A stretch of DNA of 64,000 nt, taken from assembly GCF_900102375.1 (NCBI RefSeq), contig NZ_FNBO01000013.1, forward strand, positions 1 to 64,000. Reading direction: 5' to 3'. Source of the stretch: Halorubrum xinjiangense (lineage in GTDB: Archaea > Halobacteriota > Halobacteria > Halobacteriales > Haloferacaceae). The position numbers and the translations under genes are program-made. Positions 25,161 to 33,953 of the stretch are shown in pieces (position 1 is the stretch's first letter; every line of letters begins with the position of its first letter). Under the pieces are notes generated by a model, which saw only the letters and a program-made list of their open reading frames with translations, searched no databases and was not told where the DNA came from.

Positions 25161-27115
25161 TGCCCCCGCGAGAGCAGCCGCCCCTCGTCGTCGAAGCGGT
25201 ACCCGACGTCTCGAAGCGCCGCTCGCGCGGCCTCGACGTCGAGCGACCCCCCGTCGTCGAAGAACGGGTGAACTGGATCGGTCCCGTCGATCCACGCCAG
25301 CGAGTCGGGGACCGCGTCGGGCGACGCCGCGAGCGGGGAGGCGGCCGCCTGCGCGTATCCCTCGAAGGCGTCGTCGACGATCGCGGGCTTGTCGATCAGC
25401 CGGGCGACGACCGCCCGAAACCGGGGGTTCGACAGCGGGCCCCGCCGCGCGTTGTACCCGACGTGATAGAACGCCGCCGACCGACCGCTCACGAGGCGGG
25501 TGTCGGCCGAGCGGCCGATCCGCGGGACCGACTCCGGGCCGAGGTTTGAGACGGTCGCGTCCGCGAGCCCCTCGGCGACCGACTCCACGGCCGAGATGTC
25601 CGACGGCAGCACCTCGATCCGGAGCCGGTCGAAGGCCGGCTTGCCGTGGTACCGGTCCGGGATCCCCGCACGCGGGCCCGTCGTCTCGTCGGACGCGTCC
25701 GCGTCGTCTTCGGACGCCGAGCGGGCGAGGAAGTGGTCGGGGTTCCGCTCGAAGACGACCGACTCCCCGGCGGTCGCCTCGACGAAGCGCAGCGGTCCGC
25801 TCCCGACCGGGTCGGCGTTGTTCGAGACGATCGCCTCCGTCGTCTCGAAGTCGAACTCGAAGCCGGCGATCGTCGCCGCGCCGGTCCGCTCCGACCAGAC
25901 GTGTTCCGGCAGGATCGGCACCTGAAGCGCCCGCGCCGCGACCGTCTCGTTGACGTCGGGCACGGAGAGCCGGACCGTCGCGTCGTCGATGACCCGCTCG
26001 CCCTCGACGATGGAGCTCCGGCCGCGGAACCGCGGGGTCGGCACCGCCGTCTCGACGCTCCCCATCGAGGTGTCCCGGAGGAACTCGTAGGTGAACGCGA
26101 CGTCGCCCGCCGTCACGGGTTCGCCGTCGTGCCACTGCGCGTCGCGGAGCGTGACGTCGACAGTGGTCTCGTCGACCCGCTCCCAGTCGGCAGCCAGCCA
26201 CGGGACGGTCGACTCGCCGTCCGCGCGGACCAACGGGTCGTACAGCAGCCCGGTGAACGTGCCGTGTTTCCGGTACTCCGCGGCGATCGGGTTCCAGTTC
26301 TCTGTGATTCGGTCGTCGGTCGTCACGAGCCGGAGGACGGCCCCGGCCCCGCCGTCGGCGTCCGCGCCGGCCGCCGTCTCGTCGCCGTCGGTCGTGTCGC
26401 CGTCGGTCGTGTCGCCGTCGGTAGTGCCGCCGTCGGTCGTGTCACCGCCGGTCGCGTTGTCTCCGTCGGTCGATCCGTCGTCTCCCGAGCCAGCGTCTGA
26501 GGTGGCGTCGAGTTCGAGGAGCCCGGAGACCGACACCGGCTGGCGGTCCTCCGTCCACCCCGCGAACCGGTTCTCCTGAACGGCGGTGAGCGCGTCGGGG
26601 AACGCGACGACGGAGAACGGCTGGAGGTCGCACACCGTCTCCTGAAGCGCGTCGACGGCGTCGGTCCGCGCGCTCCCGGTCACCCGGCGCTGTCGCTCCA
26701 GCAGGTCGTCGACCGCGATCTCGGTGAGCCCGAAGGGGTTCTGCCACCCCGGCTCCGCGACGAACCGCGAGTGCGCCAGCCCGTACAGCGCGTCCGGGTC
26801 GAACGGCTCCGTCTCCACGAACTGCCCGACGTAGAGGTCGAAGTTCTGGTTGATCAGCACTTTTCGCCAGAGGTCGGTCTGCCCGACGGTGTTGAGCCGT
26901 ACGTCGATGCCGACCGCCGTCAGGTGTTCTTCGAGCTGTCTCGCGATACGGATGCCGTTGGGGTCGCTGTCGGCTGGCGTAGCGTTGATCTCCAGCGTGA
27001 GCTGCGAGTGCGGGTCCCGTCCGGCGATGTTCTCCGCGCGACCGAGACAGCCGGCGCTGGCGGCCGCGGTACCGAGCCCGGCGAGCGCCGCTCGTCGACT
27101 GATCGGTCGCGTCAT
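25157..27115 (-). CDS. Peptide-type substrate-binding lipoprotein, apparently circularly permuted
   Basis: 652 residues. It starts with a Tat lipoprotein signal (ISRRAALAGLG, lipobox Cys23 in ASAGC). Residues 38-205 (SQLTLEINATPADSDPNG ... GIDVRLNTV ... NFDLYVGQF ... FDPDALYG) look like the C-terminal lobe of SBP_bac_5 proteins. A low-complexity Asp/Gly/Thr linker spans about 205-257. The rest begins with what is normally the N-terminal lobe (TENWNPIAAEYRKHG, ADWERVDETTVDVTLRDAQWHDGEPVTAGDVAF) and ends DVEAARAALRDVGYRFDDEGRLL, the point where the C-lobe usually follows. No permease or ATPase genes adjoin it, and it overlaps a PAP2 gene, so it may not serve a standard importer. Confidence 0.82.
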   Translation of the reverse strand: MTRPISRRAALAGLGTAAASAGCLGRAENIAGRDPHSQLTLEINATPADSDPNGIRIARQLEEHLTAVGIDVRLNTVGQTDLWRKVLINQNFDLYVGQFVETEPFDPDALYGLAHSRFVAEPGWQNPFGLTEIAVDDLLERQRRVTGSARTDAVDALQETVCDLQPFSVVAFPDALTAVQENRFAGWTEDRQPVSVSGLLELDATSDAGSGDDGSTDGDNATGGDTTDGGTTDGDTTDGDTTDGDETAAGADADGGAGAVLRLVTTDDRITENWNPIAAEYRKHGTFTGLLYDPLVRADGESTVPWLAADWERVDETTVDVTLRDAQWHDGEPVTAGDVAFTYEFLRDTSMGSVETAVPTPRFRGRSSIVEGERVIDDATVRLSVPDVNETVAARALQVPILPEHVWSERTGAATIAGFEFDFETTEAIVSNNADPVGSGPLRFVEATAGESVVFERNPDHFLARSASEDDADASDETTGPRAGIPDRYHGKPAFDRLRIEVLPSDISAVESVAEGLADATVSNLGPESVPRIGRSADTRLVSGRSAAFYHVGYNARRGPLSNPRFRAVVARLIDKPAIVDDAFEGYAQAAASPLAASPDAVPDSLAWIDGTDPVHPFFDDGGSLDVEAARAALRDVGYRFDDEGRLLSRGQ

Positions 27116-27225
27116 CTGTTCGTTTGCCTCTGTTTTCCGTCACCAAATATATCTCTTCTGTGCTGTCGGCGGGGTCGGAAACCGCGTCGGCGTGGCCTGC
27201 CCCCGGAGCGCTCGCGCCGGACCAC

Positions 27226-28416
27226 TCAGATCAGGTCCGCCAGCGGCAGCGCCAGTCCGACCGCCCACGCCGCCAGTCCGACGGCGGTGACCGGTCGGTC
27301 CGCGACCGCCCGTCCGATGGCGACGACGCCGAGCGCGGCGAGGAGCGCCACCCGGTGGACGATGAGGTCGGGCGGGACCGCCACCCCGAGCGCCGCGAAG
27401 TCGGCGACGAAGCCGCCGCCGAGCCCGACGACGACGGCGACCGAGGCCGCCGCCGGGTCCGACCGCGGCGCGCGCCAGACGACTAGGGCGGGCAGCCCGA
27501 GCGCGAGGACGAGGTACAGCGGCGCCGCGATGGCCTTCGGCGACACGCCCGGCAGCGCCGTCTCCAGGGTCACGCCCGCGACGCGGACGCCGACGAGGAC
27601 GACGCCGAGCGCGAGTCCGAGCGTCGCGGCCGCGGCGTGCCGTCTCGCGTCGGTACGGAGCCGGCGGACGAGGTCGACGGCCGCCTCGCGGGTGCGCCGG
27701 CGGAGCAGCGCCCCGGCGAGCGCCGCGGTCGCGGCCAGTTCGACCACGGAGAGCCAGCCGTCGCTGCGGCCCCCGTCGATGCCGCGGTACTCGCGGCGCA
27801 CGTCGGTCGCGCGGTCCGACTCGATGAACTCGTCCTCCAGCCGCGTCGCGGGCGCGTCGATCTCGGGGACCGTGTGGCGGAGCCGGAACCAGTCGTAGTA
27901 CTCCTCGTGGGCCTGTATCGCGGTGTAGGCGCCGTCGGGCGACTCGTACGCGCGGAGGTGGTCGCGAACGCCGAGGTACGCCCCGTCGTGGAGCTCGAAC
28001 GTCTCTGTCAGCCACACGCCGCCGCTCGGCCCCTCGACGTACGAGTAGCGGAGCGAGCTGTGCGCGTCCCGCCAGTCTCGGCCGACGAACTCGCGGACCT
28101 GGTCGTCGCCGGCGGTCGCCGCCGCCTCGTCCGGGTCCGTCTCCTGCCAGTCCGCGGCCGCGTCGCCCTCGATGGCGGCCCGAGTCGCCGCCGCGTCGGC
28201 GTGAAACACCACGTTGATCGCGAGCGTTCGCCCCTCGACGGTCGTGGTCCGGCTCGTGTACGGCCAGAGCCGGTAGTCGCCGTCGACCGCGATCAGACGG
28301 TCGTCCGCGACGTCGTCGACCGTCGGCTCCTCGGCGGCCCCGGCGAAGAACCCGGAGAGCGCGAGGCCGACCGCGACGACGACGAGGAGCGCGAAAACGA
28401 CGCCGACCCGTTTCAT
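27226..28416 (-). CDS. Haloarchaeal multi-pass membrane protein, function unknown
   Basis: 396 residues. An N-terminal hydrophobic segment (RVGVVFALLVVVAVGLALSGFF) may be a signal anchor. An extracytoplasmic region of about 200 residues follows, including a conserved-looking stretch VGRDWRDAHSSLRYSYVEGP and HDGAYLGVRDHLRAYESPDG. The C-terminal half has five or six hydrophobic segments. I do not recognise the family. The start at 28416 is the only ATG giving a sensible signal; upstream open frame runs into other genes. Confidence 0.7.
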   Translation of the reverse strand: MKRVGVVFALLVVVAVGLALSGFFAGAAEEPTVDDVADDRLIAVDGDYRLWPYTSRTTTVEGRTLAINVVFHADAAATRAAIEGDAAADWQETDPDEAAATAGDDQVREFVGRDWRDAHSSLRYSYVEGPSGGVWLTETFELHDGAYLGVRDHLRAYESPDGAYTAIQAHEEYYDWFRLRHTVPEIDAPATRLEDEFIESDRATDVRREYRGIDGGRSDGWLSVVELAATAALAGALLRRRTREAAVDLVRRLRTDARRHAAAATLGLALGVVLVGVRVAGVTLETALPGVSPKAIAAPLYLVLALGLPALVVWRAPRSDPAAASVAVVVGLGGGFVADFAALGVAVPPDLIVHRVALLAALGVVAIGRAVADRPVTAVGLAAWAVGLALPLADLI

Positions 28417-28501
28417 GCGCCCCACCAGAGCCTCGGGAAACAAACCTGTTCGGATGGGGGGTGGCGCTACCGCGGGCGCGCCTCGCCGCGCCGCGCGGCC
28501 G

Positions 28502-28804
28502 TCACCACGTCTCGACGACGCCGTCGCGGACGTCCTCGGCGCAGCCCTCGCAGTCGGGGTGACCGCCCTCGAAGCAGGCGGGACGCCCCTCGGCGTCGAC
28601 CGACACGGTCCGGCGCTCCGCGTGGCGGCGACAGACGATGCGAGCGCGCCCGGACTCGTCGGTCGGGAGGTCGAACCGCGCCGCCGCGGCCGCGTTTCCC
28701 TCGGGGTCGTCGCGCCCCTCTGCGTAGGCGCGTCTGGCCTCCTCGAACTGCTTGCCCGCCTGCCGGAGCTTCTGGCGGATGACGCGTTCGAGCCGGTCGT
28801 CCAT
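28502..28804 (-). CDS. Small cysteine-containing haloarchaeal protein (possibly DUF7091)
   Basis: 100 residues. A basic helical N-terminus (MDDRLERVIRQKLRQAGKQFEEARRAYAEG) precedes a C-terminal part with RARIVCRRHAERRTV and CFEGGHPDCEGCAEDVRDG, where four Cys and His residues could bind zinc. It matches, from memory, a conserved family of uncharacterised haloarchaeal proteins. It is divergent from the HIT gene. Confidence 0.7.
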   Translation of the reverse strand: MDDRLERVIRQKLRQAGKQFEEARRAYAEGRDDPEGNAAAAARFDLPTDESGRARIVCRRHAERRTVSVDAEGRPACFEGGHPDCEGCAEDVRDGVVETW

Positions 28805-28942
28805 ACCGCCCGTTTCGGCGCGGGAGATATAGGTCCGTTGGCGGAGCGGAGCGGGGTCGTCTCCGCCGCGGCGCCGGTCGGCGAGAACCCCCGCATCGCG
28901 GCTCGGGAAACCTTGATGAGACGCCCGAGCGATCGCTCGCGT

Positions 28943-29374
28943 ATGTCCGACGACTGCATCTTCTGTTCGATCGTCGCCGGCGACATCCCGGCGCGCACCG
29001 TCTACGAGACCGACGCCGTGCTGGCGTTCCTCGACGCGAACCCCCTCGCGCGCGGACACACGCTCGTGATCCCCAAATCGCACGCGCAGCACGTCGGCGA
29101 CCTCGACGCCGCCCTCGCGAGCGACCTGTTCGACGCGGTCGCGTCGCTCACGCCCCGGATTCAGGAGGCGGTCGACGCCGACGGCGCCAACGTCGGCGTC
29201 AACGACGGCGAGGCGGCCGGCCAAGAGATTCCGCACGTCCACGCCCACGTCGTCCCGCGGTTCGAGGGTGACGGCGGCGCGCCCATCCACGCGGTGGCGG
29301 GCGAGCGACCGGAGCTCTCGGACGACGAGCTCGACGCCGTCGCCGACGAGGTCGCGGCCGCGATAGACGCGTAG
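28943..29374 (+). CDS. HIT family nucleotide-binding hydrolase
   Basis: A 143-residue histidine-triad protein. CIFCSIVAGDIP at the N-terminus is the zinc-binding front of the Hint/HIT group; the active-site triad is HVHAHVVPR near residue 100. Members hydrolyse AMP-linked substrates such as adenosine phosphoramidates or dinucleotide polyphosphates. The start MSDDCIF is the usual one, although another ATG lies 27 bases upstream. Confidence 0.92.
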   Translation: MSDDCIFCSIVAGDIPARTVYETDAVLAFLDANPLARGHTLVIPKSHAQHVGDLDAALASDLFDAVASLTPRIQEAVDADGANVGVNDGEAAGQEIPHVHAHVVPRFEGDGGAPIHAVAGERPELSDDELDAVADEVAAAIDA

Positions 29375-29505
29375 GACGCGAGCGAGCGGCGCGCTGCGCC
29401 GCCGAACCGCCGCACTGCGGCAGCGGGGCACCGCATCACCGCACCACCGCCGCACCACAACTCTGCTTCGCGGTTTTTAAGGACGACCTCCGGCGAGAGC
29501 GGCAC

Positions 29506-30345
29506 ATGCAGGCGACGACGCTCGCGCTCGTCGGGGCGACCGGCGGCGCGGGGACGACGCGGACCGCAGTCGAGCTGGCGACGATGGGCGCGCGAGACGG
29601 GAACGACGTCGCGGTCGTCGACGCCGCGTTCACGACGCAAGGGCTCTCCGAGTACGTGGCCGGACGAATCGACCCCGACCTCACCGCGCTCCTCACCGAC
29701 GACGCGGACGCCGCGCTGTCAGCGGCGGCGTACCCCGTCGCCGGGACCGGGGCGAGCGCCGGGCGGTCGGGGTTCGGCGGCGGTCGCGGGAGCGGAACCG
29801 ACGGCGGGAACGACGCGCCGGACCTCCCGGGACGCGTCGACGCGATACCCGCGAGAGCGCCATTCGAGCGCGTCGCGCGGGCGAAGACGGCGGAGGCCGC
29901 CCGGAAGCTGGAGCGGCGGATCGACGAGGCGGCGACGACGTACGACGCGGTGGTCGTCGACGCCGCGCCGGCCGGGTCGAACGAGGCGGTCGCGGCCGCG
30001 ACGACCGCGGACCGCGCGGTCGCGGTCAGGCCGGCGACGGCCCACGGGCGCGACGCGACCCAGCGGCTCCGCGGGCGGATCGCCGACGTCGGCGGAAGCC
30101 TCGACGCGACGCTCGCGGTCGAACGGCCCGGGTCCGGAAGCAGTGACGGAGAAGGAGATCACGACGACAACACCGGCGTCGTCCGCGTGCCGGCGACGGA
30201 GCCGGCGGTGGCGGCCGCGCCGGTCGCGGCGACGGGAGACGACGCGTACGCGCGGGCGATCGCGGCCGCCTACGAGACCGCGTTCGACGCGTCGCTCGGC
30301 GTGGAGTTCCCGGAGCCGGGGCTCGTCGATCGATTCACGCCCTGA
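29506..30345 (+). CDS. ParA/MinD-like protein with degenerate Walker A
   Basis: 279 residues of the SIMIBI P-loop type. The N-terminus reads LALVGATGGAGTTRTAVELA, where ParA proteins have KGGxGKTT: both lysines are replaced (by Thr). The following strand VAVVDAAFTTQGL matches the Walker A' region and YDAVVVDAAP the Walker B. A Gly-rich insert lies near residue 85. ATP hydrolysis, and perhaps binding, should be lost, so the protein may be a regulatory relative. A TATA-like GGTTTTTAAG lies about 30 bases before the ATG (leaderless). It converges with the next gene. Confidence 0.72.
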   Translation: MQATTLALVGATGGAGTTRTAVELATMGARDGNDVAVVDAAFTTQGLSEYVAGRIDPDLTALLTDDADAALSAAAYPVAGTGASAGRSGFGGGRGSGTDGGNDAPDLPGRVDAIPARAPFERVARAKTAEAARKLERRIDEAATTYDAVVVDAAPAGSNEAVAAATTADRAVAVRPATAHGRDATQRLRGRIADVGGSLDATLAVERPGSGSSDGEGDHDDNTGVVRVPATEPAVAAAPVAATGDDAYARAIAAAYETAFDASLGVEFPEPGLVDRFTP

Positions 30346-30369
30346 GACGAGGAGAAGGAGAGTCGCAGT

Positions 30370-30891
30370 TCAACGGAGGCCGTCGGTAGAGCCGAGCGCG
30401 TCGCCGAGGGGGTCGTCGGCGCCGAGTCCGTCCCCGAGCGGCGCCGAGCCCGCAACCTGCGCGTCGACCGCCTCCGCGACTGGCTCGACCGGGTCGTGCG
30501 TCTCGACGTACGTCGCCAGCGCGAAGTCCGCCTCGTCTCCGCCGGTGAGCTCGACGGCCTCGCTGCGAGCGATCCGGCCCGCGAGCCAGTCGCGGACGAC
30601 GTTACGGCCGGTCGGCGAGAGGGGGCAGACGCCCGCGACGCCGCACCGGTGGAGCGTCTTCGCGGCGGTCATCGGGGAGACCCCCGCCTCGCGGGCCGCG
30701 TCGCCGACGCTCCGCCCGGCGGTGTAGGCGTCGACGAGCGTGGCGGTCGCCTCGGGCGTACACGGGAGCGACTCGGCGTGGGGCGACAGGCGGTCGACGA
30801 GCGGCGTCTCCGTGTCGTCCGCGAGCGCGACCCCGCGGTCGCGCTGGCGCGAGGTGACTTCGACCCCGGCCGCGATCTCCGACAGCGTCAT
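30370..30891 (-). CDS. Conserved haloarchaeal protein with helix-turn-helix-like region
   Basis: 173 residues, not a named family that I can place with certainty. Residues about 45-80 (CTPEATATLVDAYTAGRSVGDAAREAGVSPMTAAKTLHRCG) look like a helix-turn-helix of the resolvase or sigma-4 sort. The rest is helical, ending in an acidic Gly/Leu/Asp tail with three LGD-type repeats. The start at 30891 (MTLSEIAAGVEV) is preferred to an upstream ATG lacking similarity. Possibly a transcription regulator. Confidence 0.6.
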   Translation of the reverse strand: MTLSEIAAGVEVTSRQRDRGVALADDTETPLVDRLSPHAESLPCTPEATATLVDAYTAGRSVGDAAREAGVSPMTAAKTLHRCGVAGVCPLSPTGRNVVRDWLAGRIARSEAVELTGGDEADFALATYVETHDPVEPVAEAVDAQVAGSAPLGDGLGADDPLGDALGSTDGLR

Positions 30892-31054
30892 GCGTGGCGA
30901 TGGCTCGGGCTGAGAGTTAAAACCACCGTACTGCGGCGCCGTCGACCGCCCGATCACCGACCGATAACCGGTCGGTTCGAGCGCCGCGATCGGGGCGATC
31001 GACCGCCGATCCGCCCGGGTTTAAGTAAGGCTTCGGGCCGGAGTTCGACGTGTG

Positions 31055-32065
31055 ATGAGTGACGCACGCTCGACCCGCGTTCGTTCGCCCCGGACCGAAA
31101 CCGACGACGTCGCGACGACGGACCGCGCGGCGACCGCCCGCGACGCCGCAGCCGCGGAGCGCGACGCCGCGGCCGGGGCGTCCGAGACGACCGGCGCCGC
31201 GGAGAGCGGCGACCGCGAGACCTGTCCCGAGTGCGGCGGCCGCACGCGCGTCGAGGGCGCGGAGCGCGTCTGCGCCGACTGCGGACTCGTCGTCGAGGCC
31301 GACCGGATCGACCACGGCCCCGAGTGGCGGTCGTTCGACGACGACGACACGGACCCGAAACGCACCGGCGCGCCGCTGACGCGCTCCCGCCACGACCGCG
31401 GCCTCTCGACGGAGATCGGGCGCTCGACGAAGGTGAAGGGACGCAAGCGCCGGCGGCTCGCACGGATGCGGACCCAGCACAACCGCGCGCAGATCTCGAC
31501 GAAGCGCGACCGCAACAAGGTGTACGCCTACACCGAGATCCGGCGGCTCACCGGCGTCATGGGGTTGCCCGACAGCGTCCGCGACGCCGCCTGTGCGCTG
31601 TTCGACTCCGCGCAAGACGAGAGCCTGCTCCGCGGGCGCTCGCTGGAGGGCTTTTCCGCCGCCTGCGTCTACGTCGCCTGCCGCACCGCCGACGTAGCTC
31701 GCACCGTCGGCGAGATCTGCGCCGAAGCGAAGGCGACGGAGGCCGAACACCGGGCCGCCTTCGACGCGATGAACCGCGAGCTCGGCCTCCCGATCGCGCC
31801 GAGCGGTCCCGCGGAGTACCTCCCGCGGTTCGCCAGCGACCTCGGCTGCGACCCCGCCGTCGAGCGCCGCGCCGGCGAGCTGGCCGAGCGCGCCGTCGAG
31901 GAGGGGATCGCGAACGGCCGCAACCCGGTCGGCGTCGCGGCCGCCTGCCTCTACACCGCGGCCCGCGAGCTCGACGCGGAGTGTACCCAACAGGAGGCGG
32001 CGGACGTCGCCGACGTGACGCCGGTGACCGTCCGCCGGACGTACGTGGACCTGACCGAGGAGTAA
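31055..32065 (+). CDS. tfb: Transcription initiation factor IIB (TFB)
   Basis: A 336-residue TFB, which bridges TBP at the promoter and RNA polymerase. A variable N-terminal tail of about 50 residues precedes the zinc ribbon (CPECGG ... CADCGLVVE), the B-reader/linker segment GPEWRSFDDDD ... PLTRSRHDRGLSTEIG, and two cyclin folds (LRGRSLEGFSAACVYVACR and NPVGVAAACLYTAARE). Haloarchaea carry several TFB genes and use TBP/TFB pairs to select promoters. A GTG at 31052 is an alternative start. TATA-like GGGTTTAAGTAAG lies about 30 bases upstream. Confidence 0.95.
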   Translation: MSDARSTRVRSPRTETDDVATTDRAATARDAAAAERDAAAGASETTGAAESGDRETCPECGGRTRVEGAERVCADCGLVVEADRIDHGPEWRSFDDDDTDPKRTGAPLTRSRHDRGLSTEIGRSTKVKGRKRRRLARMRTQHNRAQISTKRDRNKVYAYTEIRRLTGVMGLPDSVRDAACALFDSAQDESLLRGRSLEGFSAACVYVACRTADVARTVGEICAEAKATEAEHRAAFDAMNRELGLPIAPSGPAEYLPRFASDLGCDPAVERRAGELAERAVEEGIANGRNPVGVAAACLYTAARELDAECTQQEAADVADVTPVTVRRTYVDLTEE

Positions 32066-32558
32066 GTCGGAGAGACACCGACGGACGGTCCGTCGGCCGT
32101 GACGGTCCGGCGGGCGGCCGCAGCGGCGTCAGCGGGGGTCGCCGCCGGACGGACGCCGGCGGCGATGCCCGGTCGCCGCGGAGGGATCGGCGGCGACCGG
32201 AAGCTGATAGCGGACAGGCGGGGTGGAGGGCGGGGAGGACGCCCCGACCGCCCGGCGGGCGTCACGCATCTGAATCGAGATGCGGGGGATAATTCTACGT
32301 TAGCTATTGATAGTACGGATAGACCGAACAATATGGTTGAAGCGGAGGGATCGCGTCTTACGTATCGACAGGTCTGTTGAACTTCCCACTGGTAGACGCG
32401 TTCTGACCTGCTGTGGTCAGTATGAGGACAGCGGTGAGCGATAGCGGGAGTTGGTGAATCGACACATTTGGGTTGCTGTTTATAAGTGCGGATGCGATGT
32501 CGCGGTCGTCAATTTATGAGTAATCTCGCTCAGGTCGACGGTAATGGCCGCCAAATCC
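32066..32558. other. Gene-free region, partly AT-rich
   Basis: Between TFB and repeat copy C I find no gene I can defend. The part from about 32276 to 32520 is less GC-rich than its neighbours and contains stretches such as TTAGCTATTGATAGTACGG and two TTTATAA/TTTATGA boxes (about 32479 and 32513). It may be decayed insertion-sequence DNA, but no ends or direct repeats were found. Confidence 0.4.
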
Positions 32559-32617
32559 CCAGCCACTCGTTTATAAACAGTTGACAACGAATCGGGGGAG
32601 AACACCGCCAAAGCCCC
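32559..32617 (-). repeat. 57-base unit of intergenic element, copy C
   Basis: One unit, CCAGCCACTCGTTTATAAAC onward, starts at 32559; the next CCAGCCG starts 57 bases later at the edge of stem P1. It holds the TTTATAA box in the same place as the units of copies A, B and D. Confidence 0.8.
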
Positions 32618-32900
32618 AGCCGCGAGGCGGGCGCACGCTCGCTGCGCGCTTCAGTCGCTCGCGTTGCTCGCTCCTTCCAGTGCTTACGTCGCCTGCGCCC
32701 GCCTCGCGGCTGCCCCTTTGAGTCCCACCCCACACAGCACCGCAGCCTCACACCTCCCCAGCCTCGCGGTTCGCGCTCTTCGAGCGCTCACCGCGTCCCT
32801 CGCGCGTGCGGCTCGCGGCCGCCGGGGGCGGCCGCTCGTCGGCACGCGCCACCGCATCGTCCGGTTATAAGTTATCGTCGATTTATAAGCCGTCGTCGCT
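32618..32900 (-). ncRNA. Structured intergenic element, copy C (candidate RNA or mobile repeat)
   Basis: Element orientation is on the minus strand. P1 pairs 32618-32635 with 32694-32711 (18 perfect base pairs, arm AGCCGCGAGGCGGGCGCA). GCTGCCCCTTTGAGTCCC follows, then CCTCCCCAGCCTCG. P2 pairs 32765-32770 with 32790-32795, with an inner stem 32773-32778/32782-32787. P3 pairs 32815-32822 with 32828-32835. The distal end GGCACGCGCCACCGCA matches the other copies, and TTATAA and TTTATAA boxes follow. It lies between convergent genes. Confidence 0.55.
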
Positions 32901-32976
32901 ACCGCTCGCGGGTGTTTAAATATCGTATCAACGGCACCGAGAGGGGGTGTTGACTGGCTCCCACTCGTCGATCCCC

Positions 32977-33825
32977 CTACCGCTCGTCGATCTTGTGCTT
33001 AAACGCGAAGAAGACGCGGCGGCCGGTCTCGGTGAGCCGGACGGTGTCGGAGCGGCCGACGTCCTCCAGTTCGACGTAGCCGCGCTCGCGCAGCGGCGAG
33101 AGGACGTGCGTCTCTAAGGCGCGGTACTTCGCGGTCCGGCTCTCGCCCGCCTCGCGGAGGAACGTGAGATCGCGCTCGCGCGCCCACTCGATCAGATTCC
33201 ACTTATCTGTGGTGTGGCTCTCGTCGGTCCGCTCGCGGAGGCGGCCGAGGACCGCGACCTGGTCGGCCGTCGGCGCGTCCATCGGGTACAGCGGGAGGTC
33301 GACGGTGCGCGCGACGCCCTCCGTGAGCGGGTCCTCGCTGCGGTCGTGGCGGTGGCGCTCGGGCTCGACGCTGTACGGGCGCGCGCCGACGATCATACAG
33401 GCCAGCGCGACGCCGACCGCGGCGATCCGCGGGCCGGTCGAGACGTTCCCGAAGAGGCGGTCGCCGTCCGCCGCGCTCGCCCGGTGGCGGGCGGCGACCG
33501 TCGTCGTCACGCCGAGCACGTCGTACACGTCCGCGAGCGCGACGGGGATCGGTCGGACCTCGGCGAACTCGGCGACCGCCGTCCAGGCGTCTCGCTGGTA
33601 GTCGGTGAGTTCGTCGGGGGCGACGCGGGTGGCTTCGGGATCGGCGGCGCCGGCCGCCTCGAAGTCCACGTCGCCGCGGGCCCCGTCGCGGTCGGGGGCG
33701 TCGACGAGGAGGTAGGTGAGGTCGGCGCGGTGGCGGCGGAGGGGCTCGACGATCCGGTCGCGCTCGTAGCCCAGCGGGACCACGTGGACGCGCCGTTCGG
33801 CGACGCTGGGGACCGAAGTGTCCAT
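32977..33825 (-). CDS. CARF-like sensor with winged-helix domain (HFX_2341/DUF6293-like)
   Basis: 282 residues. The N-terminus RRVHVVPLGYERDRIVEPLRRHRADLTYLLVD reads as a Rossmann-type CARF fold of the Csa3 kind, and RLFGNVSTGPRIAAVGVALACMI near residue 125 resembles the second ligand-facing motif (N-S-G). The C-terminal 90 residues form a winged helix (WNLIEWARERDLTFL ... KYRALETHVLSPLRERGYVELEDVG). CARF domains bind cyclic oligoadenylates or other nucleotides; the ligand here is unknown. No cas gene lies in the window. CARF assignment is from motif reading only. Confidence 0.68.
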   Translation of the reverse strand: MDTSVPSVAERRVHVVPLGYERDRIVEPLRRHRADLTYLLVDAPDRDGARGDVDFEAAGAADPEATRVAPDELTDYQRDAWTAVAEFAEVRPIPVALADVYDVLGVTTTVAARHRASAADGDRLFGNVSTGPRIAAVGVALACMIVGARPYSVEPERHRHDRSEDPLTEGVARTVDLPLYPMDAPTADQVAVLGRLRERTDESHTTDKWNLIEWARERDLTFLREAGESRTAKYRALETHVLSPLRERGYVELEDVGRSDTVRLTETGRRVFFAFKHKIDER

Positions 33826-33953
33826 ACTGGGATTCTCCGCGGCGGTCGCTTAAATAGTCCGCCGGAGCGCCCCCGAGAAGCGACGGGCGATTGCGTTACG
33901 TGGGGACGCATCGCACGAAAACCGTTAAGCCCGGCTGTCGCCTACGAGCGGCC

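Noticed and set aside
32099-32380. 93-residue open frame after TFB
   Set aside because: Low-complexity Arg/Gly/Ala start and abrupt change of composition; no family or promoter.
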